A stretch of 64,000 nt of DNA, taken from NCBI RefSeq assembly GCF_000471905.2, contig NW_006499997.1, positions 4,299,197 through 4,363,196 on the forward strand, read 5' to 3'. Both the position numbers and the translations under genes were made by a program. The notes under the pieces are model-generated. The model was not told the DNA's origin. It worked only from the letters and a program-made list of their open reading frames with translations, and did not search any database. The stretch comes from Amborella trichopoda. Taxonomy: Eukaryota; Streptophyta; Magnoliopsida; Amborellales; Amborellaceae. This document shows positions 10,894-22,238 of the stretch, in pieces (position 1 is the stretch's first letter; each line of letters opens with the position of its first letter).

Positions 10894-12116
10894 TCACGGA
10901 TAGTACTTCTTTAGGTATCGTCCATTAATAGGGGGCATTCGATCCTCTCCATCAGAATATGCCAGTATGTAGGCTCCATTGGGGGAGACCTTTTTTATTA
11001 TAAAGGAACCTTCCCACTTAGGCTCAAACTTCCCTTTACGCTGGCCATGCATAACAATTGGCCTTTTAACAGCTAAGACTAGATCGCCACAGGTGAATGA
11101 ATGAATTTTGACAGACTTATCAAAAGCCACCTTTATTCTCCCTTGGTTAAGTTCGAGGTTCTGGTGAGCCGCTAACCTCTTTTCATTGAGTGCATCCAAT
11201 TCTTGATACCGAAGCTTGACTCTCTCATCTTCGGTTATTCCTTGGTGAATAGCGACTCACAGTGAAGGGATTCGTATTTCGAGAGGTAAAACTGCTTCAT
11301 CCTTATAGACCAGAGAATAAGAAGTGGAATCAGAAAAATTCCGCATAGTGGTATGATAAGAAGATAATGCTTTGAAGGCCTGACTTTCTTAGAACCTTAC
11401 ACAGATTTTTATTGAAGGCCTCAGCTAACCCATTCCCCCCAGGATGGTACATAGTCGAGTACCTCCATTTGAAACCGAACTGGTTAACTAAGCGATCAAT
11501 GTGATGACTCATAAATTGAGGGTTGTTGTCAGATATAATCTGGTCGGGCACTCCGAAGCGATATATGATATGATGTCGAACAAAGTAGGCCACCGCTGTC
11601 ATAGGAACCTGCTTCAGGGGGACCGCTTCAGCCCATTTAGAGAAATAATATGTTGCAACTAGGATAAAAACATGGCCCATTGCAGAAGGAGGGTCAATAA
11701 GCCCTACGATGTCCATACCCCATTGTGAGAAGGGCCATGATGCAACCGTTGGGTTGTAAGGACTCTGGAGGCTGGTGAACCAGGCTGGAGTGTATTTGGC
11801 ATACTTGGCACTTCTTAGCGTAGCATAAGGAATCGGAGATCATGGAAGGTCAATAATATCCCAACTTGCGTATTCGTTCATAGAGCTTAAGACCGAACTG
11901 GTGTAGTCCACAAATACCTGAGTGGGCTTCTTCTAACACTTTATTTGCTTCTTGGATGTCAACACATCGAAGAAGAATGTCGTCAAACAACTGTCTGAAG
12001 AGAGAATCTCTTCGAGGAGAGTATAGTTGCTGGACATTCGACGTATGTTGTTGCATTCGGCACGATCTTCCGAAAGCCTGCCATGTTTTAGAAAACTGGT
12101 GATGGACTCTCTCCAA
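10894..12116 (-). pseudogene. int: Integrase of element B
   Basis: Integrase would insert the cDNA into the nuclear genome. In order it shows a zinc-binding region (HSGICGLHQFGLKLYERIRK, then KKCQVCQ) at 11790-12116, a catalytic core at 11330-11716, and a C-terminal domain at 10894-11199 containing KFEPKWEGSFIIKK and ending GRYLKKYYP. In the core the first catalytic Asp is lost (VATYYFSKWAEA, where DYFSKW is usual). The second is present in IISDNNPQF, and the Glu appears in GLAEAFNK. Two frameshifts split the gene. Confidence 0.85.
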
Positions 12117-12179
12117 TCTTCTACCTACTCAAATTCTGTGCATATTGGGTCAAAGAATTCTGGTTCTTGATTTTGACCC

Positions 12180-12851
12180 TTAGCTCCTTGACTCTGTACT
12201 ATTTTCTTGTTCAGTCTTGATTACTTCTTTGGCTAACAAAAGTGCTCCAAATGGATAAGGGGGGCAATCGGGGAAGATATTTCTCTCGTCATCTGCATCA
12301 ACCTCAGTCCTTAGTTCGATGTGTCTCCATTCTGCCAACCAAACAAGCGTGGGTCCTGATGAAGACAACATAATTGTAGCATCGAGTTTCGCAAGTGCAT
12401 CAGCCTGCGAATTTAGGCTCCTGGGGATGTGACTCGGGGATACGTCTTTGAACTGTGCCATATACGATTTTGCAGTGTCCTGATAAAGCTTAAGAGTGTC
12501 TTTTCTCACATCATAGATCCCTTTGAGTTGTCGGATAACCAACTCAGAGTCGCCATAGATCTTAAGCTGCTCCAAGTCAATATCGAAGGCTATCTCCAGC
12601 CCGATTATATGGGCCTAATACTCTACTTCATTATGAGAACCGACATGAGTGAGAGAGAAAGAAAGTGGCAATACTCCTCCTCTCAGAGTCAGGAATACTA
12701 CTCCGACACCTCCTCGATCTGATTGGAAAGCTTCATCAAAGTACAATTCCCACACATGAACAAGGTTAGCACATAATACTTCTTCATCAAGGAGGTTGCT
12801 TGATAGAGGAGATTCTGCCCATACGGGATGTGCCGCGAGAAAGTCAGCCAA
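12180..12851 (-). pseudogene. Second (archaeal-type) RNase H of element B
   Basis: This is the extra RNase H domain that marks the Tat branch of Ty3/gypsy. ELYFDEAFQSDRGGVGVVF is seen at about 12670-12760. KIYGDSELVIRQLKGIYDVR follows in the frame 12180-12575, then LNSQADALAKLDATIM, giving catalytic-type residues in FDE, GDS and ADAL. The two pieces share a frame but are separated by a stop, and the intervening NEVEY motif is intact at the end of the first piece. Confidence 0.8.
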
Positions 12852-13268
12852 GGCGTGGCCCTTGTTGGCCTTCTATGGGACATACGTGATATAGAACTCC
12901 ATCGGCAATAATGCTCACTTAGCGAGGCTCTCGACAAGCATGGGCGTGTCATGAGAAAATTTACAGGATCATCTTTTGATATAAGTTTCACTTCATGACC
13001 AAGTAAGTAGAGTTTTTGTACTGTGAAGATTAGAGCTAGATACATCTTTATTATCAGGAGATAATTCTTCTCGGCCCCTTGCATCCTGCGGCTGAGGTAA
13101 TATAACGCAGTCTCTTTTCCCTCTTCATTGTTTTGCGCCAACGATGCTCTGAGTGACTCGTTTAAAGTAGTCACGTATAGAATGAGGGGTTTTCCAAATA
13201 CTGGTGTAGAGAGTACTAGAGGGTTGAGTAAATAATGCTTGATGTCATTAAGGTCTGCCTGACATGCT
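12852..13268 (-). pseudogene. First RNase H of element B
   Basis: The RNase H domain of pol, which would degrade the RNA strand during reverse transcription. The frame 12698-13174 shows KETALYYLSRRMQGAEKNYL, then VQKLYLLGHEVKLISKDDPV, matching the usual YYLS...E..Y and H..LIS..DP pattern. It lies in a different frame from RT and the second RNase H, so at least two frameshifts flank it. Confidence 0.75.
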
Positions 13269-14417
13269 TCATCCCAAATGAATGGTGTATCTTTCTTTAG
13301 CAGATGTGCAAAAGGGTTTACATCGACCTGAGAGGTTCGAGATGTACACCAGTTTCCCCTGGAGGGAGAGCAGTTCTTGAAGTGTAGTTGATGAAGGCAT
13401 TCCTTGGATTGCCTTGATCATAACTGGCTCAACTTCAAGTGCTCGATCCTTGACGATGAACCCTAAGATTTTTCTGGAGCGCACGTCGAAAGCACATTTT
13501 AGCAGGTTCATTTTAAGTTGATGAAGATGCAACCGCTCGAATACCTTTTCAAGGTCTCTCATGTGAATATCCGTCTCTTCATATTTTACCACCAAATCAT
13601 CTACATAGCATTCCACTTATTTGTGCATCATGTCTTTGAAAATGGCCGTCATTGCTCCCTAGTATGTGGCGCCAGCATTCTTTAATCCAAAAGGCATCAT
13701 TGTATAACAGAAGACCCCTTTTGGAGTTAAGAATGTCGTGGCCTCTTTATCTTCGAGTGCCATCCTTATCTGATTATACCCAGAGTATCTGTCCATGAAG
13801 GAAAAGATTTGACAATGAGCTGTAAAGTCGATGAGCATCTCGATGAATGGAGACGGGAAGTCATCCTTAGGACAGGAGGTATTCAAATAGTGAAAGGCAA
13901 TACACACCCTGATTTGGTCACTCTTCTTCTTGACCGGAACAACATTTGATAGCCATTTCTGGTACTTGACTTTATGGATGAAACCTGCTTGTCAAAGTTT
14001 GACTTCATGGATGAAACCTGCTTGTCTAAGTTTGGTTATCTCGACTTCTATTTGCATTTCGAGGTCGACCTTGAACCTTCGTGATTTCTGTTTGATAAGT
14101 TTAACAGTCGGACCAATGCCGAGATGGTGAACAACTACTTGAGGGTCTAAGTCGTGCATCTCATGATAATGCTTAGCAAAGACGTCATGGTTTACTTTCA
14201 AGAAGGAAGTGAACTCCTCTTTCACTTTTGGAGACATACTCGCTGAAATGAATGTAGGTATGGGGTCTGCTTCATCTCCAAGATTTATTTCTTCTAGTTC
14301 ATCAGCTGTGGCCTGACCACCTTCTTTCGATTCTTCTGGAGCCTCTTGCAAATCTTCATCGTTGCTTTCAGAGATCTTTTGATCGACCTCTAGTGCAAAG
14401 ACCCATGATCCTAACAT
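13269..14417 (-). pseudogene. Reverse transcriptase of element B
   Basis: RT copies the element's RNA into cDNA. Motifs in order are PTVKLIKQKSRRFKVDLEMQ, LRQAGFIHEVK, CPKDDFPSPFIEMLID, FSFMDRYSGYNQI (catalytic Asp), MPFGLKNAGATY and ECYVDDLVVK (YVDD intact). An upstream acidic linker with EEINLGDEADPIPTF starts at 14417. A 33-bp tandem duplication at 13968-14033 repeats QAGFIH and brings a TGA stop. Further stops follow GATY and precede YVDD. All pieces share one frame. Confidence 0.88.
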
Positions 14418-14819
14418 CTCTACCTCTGATAGGGGCCCAGAGTGGATTATAATTTCTACACCTTCCTCCGCTTGAGGAATGGAAGGGTTTTCTGTAAATA
14501 GGGATTGTTTCTCGAACTGCAGGGGTTTGACTTGGAGATTACAAGGAATTTGGGATTCACTGATTGTAGTGCAAGAAGTGTACTAATGCGAATCACACGG
14601 TCTTTGAGCAACTATCTGCAGTGTTTGGTCCACACTGGCTGGTGCTTCACTGACTTGTATCATGTGGCAAGTTTCCTGAGAATAGAAACTTTGCCCCCTT
14701 AGACCGTTGGGGAGTGCCTATAACGTCATCACCCTCATCGAACGTTTGTTGAGTGGGAGACGGCACATGAACGTCTTCTTGACAGGACGAAGAAGGAAGG
14801 AGGATCATGCCCAGTAAAG
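14418..14819 (-). other. gag-RT junction of element B with no protease visible
   Basis: About 400 bp separate the RT linker from the gag C-terminal region. No retropepsin motif is readable here, whereas element C retains it at 22989-23270. An internal deletion of protease and flanking gag in B is the simplest explanation. The sequence itself has no long frame. Confidence 0.5.
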
Positions 14820-16230
14820 TTGGATGGTTACGGCATGGGAGGCCTCAGCTACCCCGAAGGCCTTCTTTAAGTCTTCAAGCATTGTCTGACCCTTCTGAAT
14901 CACGGCCTCAATAATATCCTTCAGTGTTTAGCAGACATCTGTGGGATGATTGACCCTCCGATGGTAAGCACAATAATTTTCTTGAGTGTCAAGGTCAGAT
15001 TGCTCAGGGAACTTGGCTTCTGGAAGCTAGATCATATTTTGTTCTAATAATAACCAGAACAGCGCAGGGACCCATTCCTTCTCGAAGGTTTAGACCTTGT
15101 TCCTATGCTTGGCGAAATAATCACCCCGATCTAGGTTGGTTGGTGGAGGTACCCAATTGTATGACTGTTGTTGCTTGCCAGGCACAGGTGTTACCTTTGT
15201 CGTGATTACCCCTTTGGAGAGGTCTAACGTTTGGGAGGGAACCTTCTTTGAATCAGTGACCATGACGGCTGCACTAATTACCCCTTTCTATTGGATGCCC
15301 CATGTGTTATTCCATGAGCTACCATTGCCCCGGTTGTTTGCTGAACTTGTAGATGGTTGTTGTTTGCTGAACTTGTAGATGGTTGTCATGTTCCACCATG
15401 GTGGTGTGATTAACTTTCTATGCGAACTGATTTGTAGATCAACTCTTACATGGAGGTCAGATTAGACGCCTCAACATGTAGAGCGATTTCGGGACGCATG
15501 TTTCGCATGCAAGTTTTGACTGCTTCCTTGTCAGGCATAAGACTAGGATGGTGGGAAGCTAAGTTTCTCCATCTTGAAATGAACTGGTCCATGGGCTCTT
15601 CAGGGTCTTGGGTCAAAGTGAGAAGTTCGATTGTTTGAACCTCTCTCTCGACCTCATAGAAGTGTTGATGGAACAAATTCCCCATCTCCTTCCATGTAGC
15701 ACTGAGTTTGGAGGAAGCCGAGACTACTATTGGAATGCTGGGCCATCAAGGGTCTCAACGAACTGTCGGAGAAGAATTCTCCCATCAGCCGCTATTTCCT
15801 GACATGCTGCTTGGAAGTGGGCGATATGCTGGTTTGGGGAGGTGGTTCCACTGAATAAAAGAAACTTCCCTTTCTTATAGCCTAAGGGGAACGAGACCAG
15901 ATCAATATAGGAGGGGTATGGTCTTTGATAAGGCCTCGCACCCTGTATTCCCAGAATTTGTTTGTTCTTTGGGCTATGGGTGACCATAGCATCAATATCC
16001 GACTGAGAGACTGGTTGAGGGAAAGAATTGTCTTATGAGGTAGACAAAGGGGGCTGCCGTGGAGGTACACCATCAGAGTGATGGGAATTGACCTCATGGT
16101 TAGTCGACTCGCGTGCAGCATCTATACGATCGATCTTTTCAATCATCGCGTGCACCATATCCTCATACTTGTTAATGCGCTCTTCCTGCATATCACCGGG
16201 CTCGCTTACGACTAGTACACTGACCATTCC
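14820..16230 (-). pseudogene. gag: gag of element B
   Basis: The gag capsid region is in three frames. 16033-16227 has YEDMVHAMIEKIDRIDAA. 15727-15987 has PYPSYIDLVSFPLGYKKGKF, then QEIAADGRILLRQFVETL. 15446-15685 has EVEREVQTIELLTLTQDPE, then DQFISRWRNLASHHPSLM. A nucleocapsid-like knuckle lies at about 14880-14995. A 29-bp duplication (TTGTTTGCTGAACTTGTAG core) sits at 15337-15395. Frameshifts and stops are present, but the region matches element A closely. Confidence 0.85.
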
Positions 16231-16312
16231 ACTAAGGAGGTCAACGTTAGTGGCAACTGAGGGCTTGCGAGCTTAACAGGTCGTACGTGGTAGGTCGGTC
16301 AGCATGCCCTTA

Positions 16313-17802
16313 TTAAACTCGACTCTTGTACACAGATCGCGTTTGGACCGATTGTCGATGGTCTTGGGACCATGGCTGCTGAATGGCAGATTCTTTGTCT
16401 ACGACAGTAAGCACAACACATCGCTCATGGAGCTCTTCTTCAGGCTTCATTGTCTGAAGGGGGTAGAAGCGATTCAGGTGAAGAGGGTTGTCAGAATTGG
16501 CTGTTTTGGCTGCCTTGGTCACCTCCCTAGTCAAAATTCGCAGACAGCTATCGCATTTAGCCTTGAGGTATTAATTGACCTCACCCCAAAACTGCGATCT
16601 AGGTCATAGCTGGTCAGCTCTTCTTGCACAGGAGAGAGCTGTGCCCATCAGGTGCAGCAATGGATGCGGTCCAAGAACTGGAGTCCTCTTGGGCAGAGGA
16701 GGATGAAGGACTCGATCTTCCATCAGGTCCATACCCCAAGCTCTCTTATGGGCTCTAGAGACACGACCAAAATGACAGGGCTGGTTCAGGATGACACTCT
16801 TGGGAAAAATCTTCAAGTACCAAGGCTGAAGGTGCTTGCTCGATGAAGAAGGAGCAAGCAGGAGCAAGGTTGACTCATGACGAGGACTAAGTTGAGGACG
16901 AGGGGATGCTTAAGATGGCAACGCGTGTGCGCCCCTTGTAGAACTATTACGGGGGACCCGAGGTTCCACCCGGGCTCTTGCAAGTGATCTGGCCTTAGGA
17001 GGCCGAGAACTACGAGCAGGTGTTTGTAAGAGAGCAGGTGTAGACCTGCCCCTTATAGGGTTTGCTTGTGTGTGCATAGTAGGAGGACGAGGAGGTCGTC
17101 TCCTATGTACTCGGGTTGGCATGATAACAGCGTCTCCCCTAGCAGTGAGATGCATATAAATAGCATGTGCAGGACCTAGGCTTGGAATGTTCTATCTTGG
17201 ACACGGTGTCTAGGTAACAGAAGCGTTGCCCCGAGGTGTAGCTCGAGTGGGTGTCCCACGAGCCTTATGGCGTGTGTGAGAGGTGGAAACCGTAGGGTTT
17301 CTACCTCGAAGTGTTGAGCCTCTAGGGATAGAGACCAATGCCTTATGGCGACCCATAGAAGGAACGACAAATTGCTTGCCTTTTGCAGAAAGGGATTGGG
17401 CAGCCTTCCGGCGTTCCTCAGTAACACGACCGACAAGTGACTTGCCAATGGCTGGGTGCATGCTGTGTGGCGCAACACAAGTGTTGCCAATGCAGGGCGC
17501 CTTGGTGGAATTTCCACCAGAGCGAGAAGATGGGGAGTGAGGGACCTTTAAGTCCCTCCTCACACCGGTCTAGGTTAAGACTTGGGAGCTAGAAAAGGGA
17601 TCGTTGCTCAAGAGGATGGTCGGGAACGAAGTCAAAGTAACTTGTTCCCTAGGGACACTTTCAAATACGGGTATAAGAAAATCCTTGATCCGAATAAATG
17701 GGTTATAAAATCCAACAGCCGTAAGTGAAATGTGAAAAGATAACAACAGCGAATAAGAAGAAACTATCCAAATAAGAACGATCCAACCAAAGGGGTAGTA
17801 AG
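16313..17802 (-). pseudogene. N-terminal extension of gag (ORF1-like), element B
   Basis: One frame runs from the PBS towards gag, broken by stops near 17570, 17210, 16910 and 16604. It carries the blocks AVGFYNPFIRIKDFLIPVF, GKSLVGRVTEERRKAAQSLS, an Arg/Ser/Pro-rich section (PARSSRPPKARSLARARVEP), KHLQPWYLKIFPKSVIL, and then DNPLHLNRFYPLQTMKPEEE. All pieces keep the same frame, which suggests that ORF1 and gag were originally one polyprotein. Function is unknown. Confidence 0.6.
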
Positions 17803-17820
17803 TCCCTAGTGGAGTCACCA
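17803..17820 (-). other. Primer binding site, element B
   Basis: The minus strand reads TGGTGACTCCACTAGGGA, three bases inside LTR B. It is the same site as in elements A and C. Confidence 0.7.
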
Positions 17821-18487
17821 AGCTGGTTAGGTGCCTCGATCTCACCCTCTTTATCTGCATGATAGGGTGGCACACGTCTCGGGTTTCGAGGGATGACTAG
17901 GGGTGTTTTTTAAATCGCTCTCTCGAGAACTTCATTCGAGAATGGGGGCAGGTGTTACCAACTGGTACAGAATCACCTCCCTTTGCTCATGTTCTTCTTG
18001 TTTTCTGCAATCACACACATATATGACAAACGTTATAAGACAGGTGGGTCAGACGTCACCCTTCTCTTCTTTGAAGAATGTACACAAGCATGCGCATTCA
18101 AAAAGAAGAAGAGAAGAAAGACGGAGGAGACAAGAGTTCAATTGAGCGAGAGGATCAAGCTGGCGAGTAAGTGGCTTGACGTGGTAGCAAAATGGGCTCG
18201 GTATTAAGATCGACTCAAAGGATCACTACTAGACGTCATTACGAATACTGACTTGCTAAACACAATGGTCAGTCTGTCATGGCAATAAAGCGGGCCTAGT
18301 AATTCTGGCACAATAACATTACTGTTAGATGACAAGACTACCATGAGAGGCTAACCTCAGTCCCTCTTAGTCAAACGAAAGCGTAGCAGAGTGATGGTTA
18401 TGAAGTAAAAGAAGAAGGGAACAGACAGAAGGAGGGAGAAGAAAATAAGAGAAGAGGTGAGAACATAGAAGAGAGATAGGGAAGGGA

Positions 18488-19140
18488 GTACAGTCGGCGT
18501 TAGGTATTGTCGACTGTGTTAGAAGAAGAGGGAGAGAATGAAGTTGGTGCTAGGCTTCATCGATTGTGTTCGAAGAAGAGGGAGAGAATGAAGTTGGTGC
18601 TAGGCTTCATCGATTGTGTTAGAAGAAGAGAGAGAGAGGACGTAGTCGGTGCTAGGCTTCACTGACTGTGTGTTAGATGATGAGAGAGAGGAAGCAATCG
18701 ACGCTAGGCTTCGCCGACTGTGTAAGATGAGCAAAGAGGAAGAGAACCGACCGACGCTAGGCTTCACTGGTCGTGATGGGAGAGAAGCAAGGAAGATAGA
18801 TCGAGTCGGTGCTAAGGTTCACTAACTACAACAGAGCAGTGAGAGAAATCCAACTGGCGCTAGGCTTTACCGACCGTGACAAAAGAGAGGAGAGAAAAAA
18901 TCCAACAGATGTTAGGCTTCGTTGATTATATTAGAAGAGGAGAGATAACCCCACCCGGTGCTAGGATTGAAAGAAGAGAGAAAACCCCACCCGATGCTGA
19001 AAATGAAAAAGAGGAGAGAGAAAACCCCACTCGATGCTGAAAATAAAAGAGAGGAGAGAGAAAACCTCACCTGACGTTGGGAATAAAAGAGAATAGAGAG
19101 AAGAGAACCAACTGACGCTAGGCTTGCATCAATTGTGATG
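18488..19140 (-). repeat. Tandem hairpin array of LTR B
   Basis: About 13 units of roughly 45-60 bp. The best cores are ACAGTCGGCGTTAGGTATTG followed by TCGACTGT (18490-18517) and GACGCTAGGCTTCGCCGACT (18700s). The arms ACAGTCGGCG and CGCCGACTGT would form a stem of up to 10 bp around CTAGGCTT. Two units at 18540 and 18590 are nearly identical. Purine spacers lie between units. Units towards 19000 lose one arm. Confidence 0.82.
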
Positions 19141-19410
19141 GGAGAGGAAGAGATAAAGATGAGGAGAAGAGAGAGAGATAGAGATGAGAAGAAGAGAGAG
19201 AAAGAGATAGCGATGAGAAGAAGAGAGAGAAAGAGGGAGAGAGAGAGAGAAAGAGGGGAGGAGAGAAATAGGGGAGGAGAGAAATAGGGGAGTAGAGAGA
19301 AAGGGGGAGGAGAGAGAAATAAGGGAAGAGAGAGAAAGAGGGGAGGAGAAAGAAAGGGAGAAGAGAGAGAAAGGGGGACGAGAGAGAAAAAGGGCAGGAG
19401 AGAGACAGTT
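19141..19410. repeat. GA-rich tract of LTR B
   Basis: Polypurine microsatellite-like sequence on the plus strand, equivalent to 4641-4864. It ends at the donor-like site. Confidence 0.9.
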
Positions 19411-19552
19411 ACGTTCCCAAAGAGTACCAACCCTTTTCTTCTCTCTCCTCTCTCTCTCTCCAAGACGTTCTCATAGGTTCAAGCAAGAATGGAAATTCCT
19501 ATTGAACGATCAAAGAATGAACCAAGGGTCCTTTACAACTTAGCTTTGCATG

Positions 19553-19560
19553 TTTATATA
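19553..19560 (-). promoter_or_regulatory. TATA box of LTR B
   Basis: TATATAAA on the minus strand, preceded in sense by CACCCATGTTTGGG at 19571-19585. Confidence 0.75.
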
Positions 19561-20865
19561 GAATTGGACCCAAACATGGGTGAACGCCCAAAAACAACCT
19601 AAAATTGAAGGTAATTACAATTTAATTGAATTTAAAGAAATTCTAAAAGTGAATGCAAAAGGACTGTTTTGCCCTTGCCTAACAATGTGTGGATTTTCAG
19701 AACAGTCCATGCTGCTGCTCGAGAACTTGCGTGATCTTTCATGGCTGACCCGATGTCGTTTTGATACCCGTTTGATCAAAATATTATTTTTTTCTTGTAG
19801 GGCGTGGCATGGCAATCATTTTGATACTAACTTCGAGTTATGATTCATGTTTTTGAGCCATGATCATGAGACTTGAATTTTGGATGAATCTTGAAAATTT
19901 CAGATAGATTATGTACTCGTTCCTTGATGCTTCTTCACGATTTCTTCGCTGAATCACACTGAGCATGCTGTCACGATCATGTTACAACAAACATAGCTTG
20001 ATTTCATGTCCGAATGAAGATTTTGTCATCTTGAGTTTTTGACCAGAATCTTGGAATCTGGTGACCGAAATTTATAGTAACTTTGATGCCTTTGTGTGTG
20101 AAATCCAACTGTTTAATGTACGCGAGGTTCGGACAAGAGATAGTCTCGAACCTCACGCACATAATATAATTGTTTTCGTCCCGATTGAGTACGAAAGCAT
20201 TATGATCTTGCTCCTCGAACAAGGTGTGATGCTGCTTAATTTTCTGCAACTTCTTTCATGAATCAGTGATTTTCATTTAGTTTTTCTCTTTGCTTGGGCA
20301 TTGTCACAAGGCATAACATATATCAAATTGCTCGTCTTGATGAGACGAACACGCTCACCAAATTTGGAAGCGATCCGACTTGGAATGAGTGAGTTATAGG
20401 CCCGGAAAGTGATTGCCTGTGACTGTAAAAATAGCCACCTTTAATGGTGTTTTGATGGAGTGAGGCCACATGGGAATATTGTGCGGCTTACCCCTTTTCA
20501 GTATTTTACTCATAACTTTGTCTTGAAGTGCTTGACTAAGCCGAAACTTCACCCATAGGGGTTTTCAATCATGACGGATCTAATGGTGGTCCCACAGCTA
20601 TTTGACGTGCCAAAAGTATGGCCCTAGATACAGGGTCCATTTCAGAGTGCTAGAGACTGAAATTGTTTCTTTGTGTTCACTGCCTTAAACATGTCTAATC
20701 ACGATGAAACTTGGCAGGTGGTCTTTTGAAGTGCTGATGAAGATCTTGACCAACTCTGGGGCTATTCTGAGGCTGTCAAGAATTTCCACTATTTTGTAGG
20801 CTTTATTAACCTGCTTCCTACTTATTCCTAATCAGGGATCAAGGTGCTAAAAATACGTTCAAACA

Positions 20866-21385
20866 ATGCCCTTTTAGGGTTTTCATCGTGCTTGGATTAT
20901 GTTTTCCACGGAACTTTCTTACTCATGGTTTCGTGACCATGCTCGCCCGTCATTTTTACTCATGGCAATTCCTTGTCCAAGTGTACACCATGCCCGTTTT
21001 TTGTGAAGGCATGCCTTTAGGGTCGTGCATTCGAGACCTATANNNNNNNNNNNNNNNNNNNNTGAACAATAGTTGAAATGAATGGCCGTATGCGGAGACC
21101 ATGCAGTGAGTGTGGTGATGGTTATGACTCACTTTGGGAAGATGGCACCAAGTTGCCTGTAAAGAATGAATGGTGAGTGAAGAGTGGTGAATTATGGTGA
21201 CCCACTAGCTGACGGCGAGTATGGGTAGTGAGATGGCTCGCCATTTTGTGAGCATAGGTAAGACTCACTAGGGAATGGTGAAAGATGGTAATAATAATGG
21301 ACTCATCGGGGAGGTAAATGAAGGTGGTGCGTGCACACAAATGGGTCAGTTAGGGAAGACGCAAGCGAAGATGCAAATATCCTTC
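20866..21385 (-). mobile_element. Post-pol fragment of a family H element, probably C
   Basis: Collinear with 7218-7760 of element B, minus orientation, for example the CATGGTTTCGTGACCATGC segment. Similarity stops near 21385. It is the target into which the B-A array inserted. Its place between element C and LTR B suggests it is the 3' part of C after deletion of pol. Confidence 0.6.
21043..21062. other. Assembly gap (20 N)
   Basis: Twenty unresolved bases inside the post-pol fragment. The true gap length is unknown. Confidence 0.98.
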
Positions 21386-21419
21386 TGTTAGGCCTTTACT
21401 TAGATTCTTCCCTAGGTCT

Positions 21420-21722
21420 TTGACTGTTGCACCTGCTGCTACAGTGCACCTGGGTAACCTTAAAACCAACTTGCTCATGCGACAGTTTGTTCACTTGGAT
21501 TTTGAGAGTTTGCCTTCAGAGGTTCCTTCGATATCTAAAGAAATCGCATGGTTTGAAAACAAAGATGACATGGTGATTCTTGAGTGGAACATCAATGATT
21601 TAGAAGGCTTACTTTCTACGACCCGTGAGGTAGGAAGAGACCCACTTTCACCTCAGCTAGTATGCAGAGAATACCCCCCTTTGGTTAGAAAGTTTGCCAT
21701 CCTCCGGGTGGCAGCTATGTAG
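21420..21722 (+). CDS. Unrecognised plus-strand ORF, 100 codons
   Basis: An ATG frame of balanced composition, with NLKTNLLMRQFVHLDFESL and later WFENKDDMVILEWNINDLEG. It is antisense to element C and lies in a stretch (21386-22238) that matches no other part of the window. Unlike most frames here it is not low complexity and could once have encoded a protein. I recognise no family. It could be a captured host fragment or an extra element ORF. Confidence 0.3.
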   Translation: MTVAPAATVHLGNLKTNLLMRQFVHLDFESLPSEVPSISKEIAWFENKDDMVILEWNINDLEGLLSTTREVGRDPLSPQLVCREYPPLVRKFAILRVAAM

Positions 21723-22238
21723 GACGGCATCAAGTGGACACAACAGTACTATTACAGACTCAATATTTAGGCTTGAGCTAACACTCTCGTTTATAATTTC
21801 TTTGTCAACAAATTCTTTGGTATTAATAATGCTACCCATTGTGTGAATTTTTGGATTTATGAATGAAATGTCACTCTTTTGCTTAGAGTGTTATGCTACT
21901 CTTTTATTCTTCCTTCTCTTTCTATTTTACTGCTTTCATTCCTTGTTAGTGTGAGACGAAAACGAATATCGCACCCCTTTCTTGGCCTTATGGTAGCCTA
22001 TTGTGGCTTCAATGGCCTCGAATGGGGGAGCAACTGCTTCCTCACCCCTGACTGTTTGATTGGACAGGAGCTCATAATTCATAGTTCTCATGATTTGGTG
22101 AGCCTATTCGCTGTAAATACTCCAGTCTGGGGGAGCTCTGGCTTCGATTTGAGGTGCATTGCTTTTGAGCTCGTCATAGGTTTGCGTCTTAGAGAAAAAC
22201 CCCTTTAAGTGCTTTGAAGCGACGCGCATAACCTCCAA
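21723..22238. other. Unassigned interval
   Basis: No convincing gene. A plus frame at 21879-22208 starts in a T/C-rich, hydrophobic stretch and is probably chance. No similarity to other window parts was seen. Confidence 0.4.

Larger units (their letters stand above)
17824..20865 (-). repeat. LTR B (5' LTR of element B)
   Basis: A 3042-bp family H LTR. In sense it starts TGTTTGAACGTATTTTT at 20865 and ends GGCACCTAACCA at 17824, followed by the PBS. Layout is as in LTR A: TATA box 19553-19560, donor-like GGGAAC|GTAACTG (intron start 19412), pyrimidine tract, hairpin array. No purine tract precedes it. The flanking sequence from 20866 (ATGCC...) is instead an older post-pol fragment, so this is a genuine insertion end, and ATGCC is the candidate target duplication. 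By eye it differs from LTR A at roughly one base in eight. Confidence 0.85.
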
